From NCBI GenBank assembly GCA_958296015.1, contig CATQIH010000049.1, positions 17,602-81,601 of the forward strand: DNA of 64,000 bases, read 5' to 3'. Shown piece after piece: positions 57,269 to 64,000 of this stretch (the stretch's first letter is position 1; each line of letters opens with the position of its first letter). Origin of the DNA: Cyclobacteriaceae bacterium. GTDB taxonomy: Bacteria; Bacteroidota; Bacteroidia; Cytophagales; Cyclobacteriaceae. The position numbers were made by a program, and so were the translations under genes. The notes under the pieces were generated by a model. That model was given only the letters and a program-made list of their open reading frames with translations, did not search any database and had not been told where the DNA came from.

Positions 57269-57910
57269 TTAGATGATTCCCTGCCGAATGGCATACTTCA
57301 CCAATCCTGCCGTGTTTTTAACCCTAAGCTTTTTAAGCAGATGTCGCCGGTGCGTATCTACCGTACTCAGGCTGATAAATAACTTACCGGCGATCTCAGA
57401 GTTTGTGTACTCTTTAGCAATGAGCCGGAGTACTTCTGTTTCGCGATTAGTAACAATATTGTCCTGATAGGTAGCCGTGTGATTTTCCGAAGAAGGGCTA
57501 AGCAGTTGTAATAACATCAGAGATACTTCATGGCATAGGTAACTATCGCCGGAGGCTACCGTGCGGATGGCTGTCAGCATATCTTCTTTGCCTGCACTTT
57601 TTAGTAAAAACCCATCAGAACCGGCTTTCAACAAATCAATGACCACTGCTTTTTCATCAAGACGGGTAAAAGCTACAATACAAATTTCTGGAAAATTAGC
57701 CTTGATGTCCACAATAATCTCAACACTGCGGTGGTTGTCAAACCCAACATCCATAAGAATCACATCTACTTGGGTACTATGTATTAAGGTCATCAATTCG
57801 GTAGTACTAGTAGCTTCCCCTGCTATCTCAATATCTTTTTCAGCAGCAATAAGGGCACAGACCCCGACCCTGGAAATAGTATGGTTATCAGCAACTAGAA
57901 GGCGAATCAT
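57269..57910 (-). CDS. NarL/FixJ-family response regulator
   Basis: The receiver domain (1-120) starts MIRLLVADNHTISRVG with the acidic pair, has the phospho-acceptor Asp in VDVILMDVGF, a Thr in VAFTRLDEKA and the Lys in DGFLLKSAGKEDM. The LuxR-type DNA-binding domain reads LTNRETEVLRLIA-like here (VTNRETEVLRLIAKEYTNSE, then FISLSTVDTHRRHLLKKLRV). It would bind DNA as a dimer after phosphorylation. No intact kinase is adjacent; the broken kinase 650 bp away on the other strand is the nearest candidate. The gene is intact. Confidence 0.93.
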   Translation of the reverse strand: MIRLLVADNHTISRVGVCALIAAEKDIEIAGEATSTTELMTLIHSTQVDVILMDVGFDNHRSVEIIVDIKANFPEICIVAFTRLDEKAVVIDLLKAGSDGFLLKSAGKEDMLTAIRTVASGDSYLCHEVSLMLLQLLSPSSENHTATYQDNIVTNRETEVLRLIAKEYTNSEIAGKLFISLSTVDTHRRHLLKKLRVKNTAGLVKYAIRQGII

Positions 57911-58343
57911 AAGTGGTTGAGTTTATCAGCAAGAAAGTTGTAGCCTATTGGATATGTGTCTTACCACGTTTATCCAATGTTTAAAAAATAAGATTATTTC
58001 TTTAACAATCTTTGCTTGAATATTTGAGTAATGTTTATTTTTGTATAATAATAACATTATTCAAAAAAAACAAAATTTTTTGCTGGTTTTCAAATCCAAA
58101 CAAACAAGTAACTACGTACGAACAAGTTATGTTCATAGAGAAAGTGGTTGGACTGCATTTATGGATGTTAAAAATTCTAAATGGACTATTTATCGTAAGA
58201 AGCCAGTAAAGCCGTGTCGAAATTCAGATGGACATACTTCAAGGGCCTTACCCTCGATGCGTATAGGTTGTGGGGTTCTGTCAGGTACAGAAGCCCTGGA
58301 GACAGATGGACATGCACACTGTGTGGTGGAAGGAAAAGTAATT
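57911..58343. other. Intergenic region without recognised content
   Basis: This stretch between the response regulator start and the ECF sigma gene end has short open frames on the plus strand (about 58012-58352), but their composition (KWTIYRKKPVKPCRNSDGH and the like) matches no family and no ribosome-binding or signal features support them. It is AT-rich at the left and average at the right. Confidence 0.4.
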
Positions 58344-58946
58344 CTAATTTGAAGTAAATACGAAAGATGCGTCAGGCATAAACTTCTTACATTGTAGCTG
58401 ATACAAGCATAACAACCGTTTGCGAGAACGGTGTAATCGCATCTTTACGGCACTGGGCGTTGCCAGACCAAGGCTTTCCTGAATTTCTTTGGTAGACGCT
58501 TTTTGCCAGTATTTCATCAGCAACAGTTGTTGGTCTTCTTGGCTAAGTTGTTGCAGCGAGGCGGCAAACGCATTATCTTCCTGTGCTTGCTGCTGAGCTA
58601 TTTGTTTTCCGCTTTCCACTGTTTCCAAATTATCAATGTCATTCAGTTTCATAGTGGGTTTATAACGTATTCTACGTAAGTATTGTAAACATTCGTTACG
58701 TGTGATGGCAAACAGCCAGGTAGCAAATGAGGATGCTCCATGAAAAGACCCAATGTTTTCATATGCTTTCAGCAAGCTATCCTGGGCCAGGTCATAGGCT
58801 GCATCTGAGTCTTTGATCATCGATGCGCACTTATGGTATACTTTATCGAAATAGCGTTGGTAGAGCAAGGCAAAACCCTCCTGGTCGCCCTGGCACCATT
58901 CAGCTACCAGTATCTGATCGGTTATGGGTTGGCAAGTCAAATCCAT
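58344..58946 (-). CDS. ECF-type RNA polymerase sigma factor
   Basis: The start at 58946 gives MDLTCQPITDQILVAEWCQG. Region 2 is FALLYQRYFDKVYHKCASMI and AAYDLAQDSLLKAYENIGSF with TWLFAITRNECLQYL. Region 4 is LSQEDQQLLLMKYWQKASTK and IQESLGLATPSAVKMRLHRS. The protein is about 200 residues, normal for the ECF class. No anti-sigma factor gene is adjacent, which is unusual. The secreted DUF4251 and PepSY-like genes lie upstream on the other strand. The gene is intact. Confidence 0.92.
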   Translation of the reverse strand: MDLTCQPITDQILVAEWCQGDQEGFALLYQRYFDKVYHKCASMIKDSDAAYDLAQDSLLKAYENIGSFHGASSFATWLFAITRNECLQYLRRIRYKPTMKLNDIDNLETVESGKQIAQQQAQEDNAFAASLQQLSQEDQQLLLMKYWQKASTKEIQESLGLATPSAVKMRLHRSRKRLLCLYQLQCKKFMPDASFVFTSN

Positions 58947-59330
58947 TATTGTAAGGTTAATGAGTAACAATGCAAATGTAGTAGGTTGTGTCCAAACTGG
59001 AAATAACAGAAAAAGATGATTTTTTGAGTACTCAATTCTGGTAAAGCCTACGGGAAACTTGTAAAGCCTCTCCTGGTTTTGCCTAGAAACCTGCTATAGA
59101 TAAACAGATAAACACAAACATTTTACCTCTAAATATCATTTTGTCAATTAAAACAACTTTCAAACCACTATTACGAACTCTTTATGCAGACCTATTTTTT
59201 TGTGCAGCATACCCTATCCACCTGAAGCACCTTTTGCATAAAATGCACCAATCTTTGTAAATTTATGTTCTTATAGTAGCATTTTGACACTGCGTTTGGG
59301 TCTTATGCTTCACTTATAAATATTAAAGAA
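58947..59330. other. Divergent intergenic region, no gene seen
   Basis: This region between the ECF sigma start and the DUF4251 gene is AT-rich and must hold both promoters. I could not identify a clear TTTG/TAnnTTTG pair or inverted repeat. Confidence 0.4.
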
Positions 59331-59900
59331 ATGAAAAAGATAATGATAGGAATATTGGCCTTGTGGATGGCCGCTTCCCTGAATATAGCTTACGGCCAGT
59401 CAGGGCCGGATCGCAGAGCACAACGCCGTCAGGAGCGTCTGGAGAAAAAGCAACAAGCTGCTCTGAAACAGACTGAGAAGAATGAACAAGTGCAGGCAAT
59501 GGTAAAAAACCAATCTTTTGTGCTGGAAGCCGATGCGCTGTACGATCGGTATATGAACCGTTATAACGCTGTGGCCAACAACTTTATCCTCGTCGATGGA
59601 GATGATATGGTATTACAAACATCTTCGCCACTTGGTATTGGCTACAACGGCTTAGGAGGCATCACCCTCAACGGGCGGTTGACAGACTATACGATCATCA
59701 ACAACAAAGATGGCAAACCAGCGTCTATCCGCGCACAGGTGTCTACCAACTCATTAGAACAGGGTACGCTTTATATGAACGTGAGTGGTGATACAGGCCG
59801 GGCTACCTTCACGGATAACTGGGGACGGCGTATCACTTTTTCGGGGCGTATCAATAGCCCGGAAGATTCCCGTGTTTTTGAAGGAAGTACGATTGTTTAA
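59331..59900 (+). CDS. DUF4251 secreted protein
   Basis: The 189-residue product has a signal peptide (MKKIMIGILALWMAASLNIAYG), then a charged helix (RRAQRRQERLEKKQQAAL). The DUF4251 beta domain follows: QSFVLEADALYDRYMNRYNA, NFILVDGDDMVLQTSSP, GGITLNGRLTDYTI and the late ITFSGRI, with DSRVFEGSTIV at the end. The family is periplasmic in Bacteroidota with unknown function, often seen with stress-responsive sigma factors. It stands next to an ECF sigma gene. Confidence 0.87.
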   Translation: MKKIMIGILALWMAASLNIAYGQSGPDRRAQRRQERLEKKQQAALKQTEKNEQVQAMVKNQSFVLEADALYDRYMNRYNAVANNFILVDGDDMVLQTSSPLGIGYNGLGGITLNGRLTDYTIINNKDGKPASIRAQVSTNSLEQGTLYMNVSGDTGRATFTDNWGRRITFSGRINSPEDSRVFEGSTIV

Positions 59901-59994
59901 TTAAGTTTTTCCGGCGATGGGTGACTTTTCCTCAAAATGGTATCCAAAGGAAAAGTCGCCTTACGCTATTTTAAACCTATAATTTCTTGCAGCC

Positions 59995-60521
59995 ATGCAT
60001 AGATCAATCATTGTTTTGATAATAAGTCTATTCACCGTATCATGTGCTTTTGCTCAGAATGTGCAGGTAGTGGAAGAAGGAAAAGTGCCTACAGCTATTG
60101 TTCAGGCGTTCATAAGGATTTTCCAGGAACAGATGCCCAGAGCTGGCAGTCTTTGCCTGCTGCCGAGTTGCAGGATCAGGATTATATCGTAGACCTGGAC
60201 GATAGTCAATTGAATATGACCGGCGATCCTTATGGCTATTATATTGTTGATTTCTACGAAGACGGCACAGATGCCACCGCCACCTATAGCAACAATGGAA
60301 TACTCGTTGCCTCCCAAGTGACGATAGACGATGCCGATCTACCCCAAGCCGTGAGTAAAGCTATGCATGAGCAATATCCTGACTGGCAAATAACCAAGGA
60401 AAAAGAGGTCATTAAAAATCTGGATAAGACTTATTATAAAGTAACCATTCAGAAAGACAACGAGCACCAGACGCTTTACCTGAATGAACAAGGGGTGATG
60501 ATTGATAAAAAATCCATGTAA
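59995..60521 (+). pseudogene. Secreted PepSY-like protein (copy B), one base missing
   Basis: This is a paralog of copy A. A signal peptide (MHRSIIVLIISLFTVSCAFA) leads to VPTAIVQAF, then one base is missing near 60109-60111. The other frame continues HKDFPGTDAQSWQSLPAAEL, GYYIVDFYEDGTDATATYSN, PQAVSKAMHEQYPDWQITKE and KTYYKVTIQKDNEHQTLYLN. Restoring the base gives 175 residues, exactly the length of copy A, with clear alignment throughout. The lesion could be genuine or a read error. Confidence 0.88.
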
Positions 60522-60572
60522 ACCTTTTTGTTCATTTATTCAATAGAATCAGACAGTTGTTCTGCTTTCTTT

Positions 60573-61686
60573 TTACACCTTTGCCTCCGGCGGGTCGGCT
60601 TGTCCTTCTTCAGGTAAGACATTTGGCAGGTCAAGGCGGGCTGCGCCAATGCGGTTGTCTGCCATGCCATAGTAGACATCGAAGCGATCTGGCAGACCAA
60701 GATCATCGCGCCGGTCGATGCCAGTCGGGAATACGACGTTGGCAATCGTTCCCTGGCGTTCCTGTGGTAGCTCCGGTGTCAGTACCGGCTCTTTGGAACG
60801 GTAGCGAATTACTTGTGGATGCTCTTTGGAAAGCACCATCATGCCGGCCGAGTAGCACATATGCCTACCATCATCATGGTTTGGATTTTTCGTTTCGCTT
60901 ACCCCCATGATAGATCTCCATCCATCCATGTCGGGTGAGAACCGGGGGAGTGCCTCCGCCAATCTTAAGCCGCTCCCAGGGAGATACCGGAGTAGCCAGC
61001 CGGTGATGCGAATTGAAAATTCCTAAATGATCAGGCTGCTGATTATTACAACCCATAGGGCAGTAGGAAATCCAGATGCACTCATGATGGAGATGTACCA
61101 GACGCGACGTATCCTGGTGGGCTGTTTCTTCCGGATTAGTGCCAGGAAAAAGGGGGCGATGGATCATAGCCATCTGCATTTTGCCGCAGTGGTTGGGAAT
61201 GGCAACCGGGAAAATACTGGCATCTTTGTTATCTACATGCTTAAAATCAATATCCTCATACGCTTCAAAAGTAGCCGGGCCCAGGCGCTCCCAATGAAAC
61301 AAATCCTTTGATACGGCCAGGGCAATGCGCGGACCCTGGGAAGAGTTTGCAGTATAAGTCATCATGTAGCGTTGAAGTGGCTCTACAAACGTGACGCGCG
61401 GATCTTCGCAACCACCACCACCATTGGGCCGCAGTTCATAATCTGCTTCCGGCTCTAGGGCAATGCCGAGCCGCTCTACACCAGTTGGGTCACCTGCTTC
61501 GTTAAACTGAACCCGGGCGATACCGATACGCGAATAATTATTTTTGGCAACGAGCCGTGGAAACAGGTAAAGTGCACCATCAGGGCCACGAACGGCACCC
61601 GGATTCAGTACCCCTTCAACTTCCTGGGGGTTGCCCGGTTCCGGCTCCATGATCTGGCCCAGTCGCTTCATTTTAATGTTGCTCAT
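60573..61686 (-). pseudogene. GH130-type beta-mannoside phosphorylase, frameshift at a G5 tract
   Basis: From the ATG at 61686 the five-bladed propeller family pattern is visible: EGVLNPGAVRGPDGALYLFP, the CEDPRVT motif, YMMTYTANSSQGPRIALAVS, DASIFP and IGGGTPPVLTRHGWMEIYHG. At the coding-strand G5 run (60902-60906) the frame breaks. With four G it continues YHGVSETKNPNH and then AGMMVLSKEHPQVIRYRSKE, IANVVFPTG and DRFDVYYGMADNRIGAARLD. The family phosphorolyses beta-mannosides to mannose-1-phosphate, or hydrolyses them. The chain would be 370 residues. Its start overlaps the stop of the upstream HAD gene (ATGA). Confidence 0.88.
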
Positions 61687-62463
61687 ACTTTGTTTTGTTT
61701 GTGGGAGTCATCTTCACCTTGGTTCAAACAGGCAATAATAGCTTGGGTCACGCTTTTTGTATCCGTGGGATCGCGCACCGGGATAGCAACCACGCCTGCT
61801 TCTTTGGCGGGGTAGTCGTTTCCCTCCTTTGAACAAAGCATCGCCGATAAATAGCATTTCTTTGAGTGAAATACCCAGGATGTCTTGCAACTTTCTGATG
61901 CCGTAGGCTTTATCGATCCCAGGCTTGGTTACATCAATAGAAGTTGCACCACCCAGACGCACGGAAAATCCGGGGATGAGTTTGTCAAGAATGGTTTTGA
62001 TCTTCTTCCGCTTATCAAAGTGAGGGTCCCACGCTGTTTTTTCGGCCAGCGGTGCCTGCTGACCCAAACCGGAAAAGGTGATCTGGCTGCCCCGGTCTTC
62101 AATAATCTCTCCCCAGGTTTTGGCTTCCTGGTAGCCTGATTCTTTGAGTGCCTGATGAAGTGAAGCAGTGATCTTTTCTTTTTCTTCCGGGGTAAAATCT
62201 TCTGAATACAGTTTTTTCCAATCCTGCGTATACTGAAAGAACTTAGTACCACAGGTAGGAAGGAGCGATAGCTTCGCAAGCCGTGGGTCTTGGGGAAGGT
62301 TGGAGAGCAGTTGCTTTTCAAACTGCGACCAGGCTCCTCCCGAAATAACGGCTACTTTCGCCACACCCAAAAGATCGTGCAACAGGGCTGCCATTTCCGT
62401 ATCCAGCGACGATTTGCTTGCGGCAAGTGTACCGTCCAGGTCATAAACGATGAGTTTGATCAT
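61683..62463 (-). pseudogene. HAD-IIB phosphatase/phosphomannomutase-like protein, +1 frameshift at an A3 run
   Basis: Motif I is VYDLDGTLAASKSSL with the nucleophile Asp, motif II is VISGGAWSQFEKQL, and the cap region contains GSQITFSGLGQQAP. Motif III and IV regions are GIDKAYGIRKL and LFIGDALFKGG. After that an extra base in an AAA run (61819-61821 as TTT) breaks the frame. Without it the text is GGNDYPAKEAGVVAIPVRDP, with the conserved GGND, and ends at TGA inside the GH130 ATG, for 259 residues. The motif order resembles eukaryote-type phosphomannomutase and other class IIB HADs. Next to GH130 and mannose-6-phosphate isomerase, interconversion of mannose-1-P and mannose-6-P is the likely role. 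Confidence 0.82.
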
Positions 62464-62542
62464 GTTGCTTTTATCTATTATTACAATGGATACTTATGAT
62501 ATTTTTTAGTACAGTCAGCCATTGCTGTTGACTGGGTATGGC

Positions 62543-63538
62543 TTATTCCGGTAAGGCAATTTCTAGTAAGGTGACCGGCGTATTTGGTCGGAAAACGCAC
62601 ACGCCCACTGCTGCCGGAATGAGCAGCACGTCCCCTTTAGCAACGTCATCAGTTGTGTTATCATTTTCCAGCTGGCCGTTGCCATCGAGGCACACCAGCA
62701 CCCGCGGCCTTGCAGGTGCCCCTACATTGAAAGAAGATTCTCCGAGAATGCGCCATAACCTGAAGTGCTCATCATCAAAAAGCCGCTCCCGCATCACCGG
62801 TGCTGTCGCTTCCACAACGGGTACAACCGGCCCTTTTTTGCCTTGTTCAAAGTTGATACACGCAATGGCCTGATCAACCTGCAAGGCTCTTGGTTTACCG
62901 GTTTTAGCATCCACGTGGTTCCAGTCGTAGAGGCGAAAAGTGACATCGCTGTTCTGCTGAATCTCAAATACGACAACATCATCGCCCAGCGAATGTACTG
63001 TGCCAGCGGGCAGAAAAACTGCGTCGCCGGGCTTTGGCGTAAAATAAGTCAATTGATCTGTCACCGATCCGTTGGCAAGTGCGCTGCGTAGGTTTTCAGC
63101 CGTTGTGACCGGTTGCAGGCCCGCATAAATACGGCTGTCTTTGCCTGCTTCCAGCACTACCCATGCTTCCGTCTTGCCTGTTTCGCCCGCAGGCAGCAGG
63201 TCAGTATGCGCATCGGTAGGATGTACCTGTACCGAAAGCAACTTTTGGGCGTCTAAGAACTTGAGCAGCAGGGGAAAACGTGGGAATTGCTGGTACAATT
63301 CGCCCATGATTTGCCTGGGAAACTGGCTGAGTATCTTGCCAAGAGTTTGCCCCCGGAGTGGCCCGTTGGTTACCTGACTCTGATGATCTTCCCGATCGCT
63401 GAGCAACCATGCTTCGCCGATAGGGTCTTCTTTCGGCAAGGGTTTGGTGAGTTCATCGGCCAGCCGCCTGCCACCCCATAGCCGATACTGATAGATTGGT
63501 TCGAATTTGAAAGGATATACCTGTGGTTGATCCATCAT
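62543..63538 (-). CDS. manA: Mannose-6-phosphate isomerase, class I
   Basis: The 331-residue cupin enzyme has the type I motifs: YRLWGGRRLADEL, WLLSDREDHQSQV, FLDAQKLLSVQVHPTDAHTD with the Gln and His zinc ligands, GKTEAWVVLEAG with the Glu ligand and FLPAGTVHSLGDDVVVFEIQ with the last His. It interconverts mannose-6-phosphate and fructose-6-phosphate in the cytoplasm. It is the first gene of the mannose cluster, 79 bp before the HAD gene. Two adjacent ATGs are possible starts. The gene is intact. Confidence 0.94.
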   Translation of the reverse strand: MMDQPQVYPFKFEPIYQYRLWGGRRLADELTKPLPKEDPIGEAWLLSDREDHQSQVTNGPLRGQTLGKILSQFPRQIMGELYQQFPRFPLLLKFLDAQKLLSVQVHPTDAHTDLLPAGETGKTEAWVVLEAGKDSRIYAGLQPVTTAENLRSALANGSVTDQLTYFTPKPGDAVFLPAGTVHSLGDDVVVFEIQQNSDVTFRLYDWNHVDAKTGKPRALQVDQAIACINFEQGKKGPVVPVVEATAPVMRERLFDDEHFRLWRILGESSFNVGAPARPRVLVCLDGNGQLENDNTTDDVAKGDVLLIPAAVGVCVFRPNTPVTLLEIALPE

Positions 63539-63664
63539 AGCATTGCTTACGGTAATGTATACATTTCTCAGTCTTTGACAACGACTCGCTTTTGCTTTTG
63601 TATAACATATAAGAACAGGCAGTGTTTAAGCGGCCTGTCTTTATCTTTTGTGAACTATGCTCTT

Positions 63665-64000
63665 CTAAGGCTGAATGACCTGTTCCAGGGCGGCGGGCAG
63701 TTCTACCAGATCTATCGGAGCCGTATACACGAAGTACATCATGGTCCATTCGGGATTAAATTTCTCTTTGAAATTGTGCAGGCTTTTGTAATGTCCGAAA
63801 CGCTTGATATGCTCGTAGGCTAACTTGATGACCTGTTCCTGGAGATTTTCGGGCTTTTCAATCCCACTCATGGGTACCATCCCCAGGTTACAGCATTGGT
63901 AGCCCTGACCTTTGAGGTACTCAAACATCCTGACAAACAGAAAATCCATCGTACCGTTAGGCGCATCGGCAGTTTTTCGCATCAGGTCAAAGTTTGCCTC
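63665..64000 (-). CDS. C-terminal part of an MprF-like DUF2156 aminoacyl-phosphatidylglycerol synthase
   Basis: The frame is open through the right edge (upstream residues EANFDLMRKTADAPNGTMDF). The visible 112 residues match the end of the DUF2156 catalytic domain: FLFVRMFEYLKGQGYQCCNLG, MVPMSGIEKPE, AYEHIKRFGHYKSLHNFKEK and FNPEWTMMYFVY. Full-length relatives carry an N-terminal flippase membrane domain and modify phosphatidylglycerol with lysine or alanine, reducing membrane negative charge. The remainder lies outside the window, so domain content cannot be checked. Confidence 0.88.
   Translation of the reverse strand, partial: EANFDLMRKTADAPNGTMDFLFVRMFEYLKGQGYQCCNLGMVPMSGIEKPENLQEQVIKLAYEHIKRFGHYKSLHNFKEKFNPEWTMMYFVYTAPIDLVELPAALEQVIQP

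Noticed and set aside
58012..58352. Small plus-strand genes
   Set aside because: No family resemblance, no start-site support and odd composition.
1..64000. Stop-codon reassignment to explain the internal stops
   Set aside because: Internal stops include TGA, TAA and TAG alike, and the same three codons terminate intact genes throughout.

Overview
The window looks like chromosome of a Bacteroidota bacterium of the order Cytophagales. The evidence is two SusC/SusD outer-membrane import pairs, a FecI/FecR/SusC cascade with an STN domain, a 287-residue Bacteroidota-type primary sigma factor, a SprB-repeat adhesin with a type IX secretion C-terminal sorting domain, PadR plus prefix-domain permease, DUF2975 plus YozG-like regulator, and DUF4251 and PepSY-like secreted proteins. 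No rRNA, tRNA or CRISPR array was recognised.

Layout. 1-2.8 kb: a GmrSD-type (DUF262/DUF1524) restriction gene split by a stop, and a beheaded M24 peptidase. 3.1-9.2 kb: SusC, a frameshifted SusD and a GH109-type NAD-dependent glycosidase. 9.3-11.6 kb: PadR regulator and an FtsX-type permease that has lost two internal blocks. 11.8-16.1 kb: a decayed ISAzo13 transposase, Dps, a Gfo/Idh/MocA oxidoreductase and a decayed IS701-like transposase that abuts and beheads the adhesin gene. 16.1-23.7 kb: the broken SprB/T9SS adhesin carrying 17 copies of a 15-bp repeat, a fibronectin-III protein, an hsdM relic, an intact Xre/RES toxin-antitoxin pair and a dead small antitoxin. 23.7-32.7 kb: an MlrC-like M81 peptidase, the DUF2975/YozG pair, an ABC ATPase with a stop followed by an ABC-permease/M1-aminopeptidase fusion, and a decayed BlaI/BlaR1 pair. 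33.2-36.7 kb: a 72-residue gene coupled to topB (broken by a 41-bp tandem duplication) and the primary sigma gene. 36.7-37.3 kb: a convergent intergenic region with a 14-bp tandem repeat and a GC-rich hairpin block. 37.3-48.1 kb (minus): a sensing-import-catabolism locus of FecI, FecR, SusC, SusD, RraA-like, enolase-superfamily enzyme and BASS-family transporter. 48.2-60.5 kb: membrane acetyltransferase, lipoproteins, a RelE/antitoxin remnant, S41 peptidase, SDR, universal stress protein, two PepSY-like paralogs, broken histidine kinase, NarL-type regulator and an ECF sigma factor. 60.5-64 kb (minus): GH130 phosphorylase, phosphomannomutase-like HAD, mannose-6-phosphate isomerase and the end of an MprF-like gene. 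The three sugar genes form a plausible mannoside to mannose-1-P to mannose-6-P to fructose-6-P route.

The most striking property is the density of disruptions: more than twenty reading-frame lesions of several kinds (nonsense codons, +1 changes in G, C, T or A runs, missing bases, a 41-bp duplication, internal deletions). Some, especially the +1 changes in homopolymers, may be sequencing errors or switchable tracts. The nonsense codons, duplication and deletions are less easily explained that way. All functional assignments come from reading motifs and remembered family features; no search was run.
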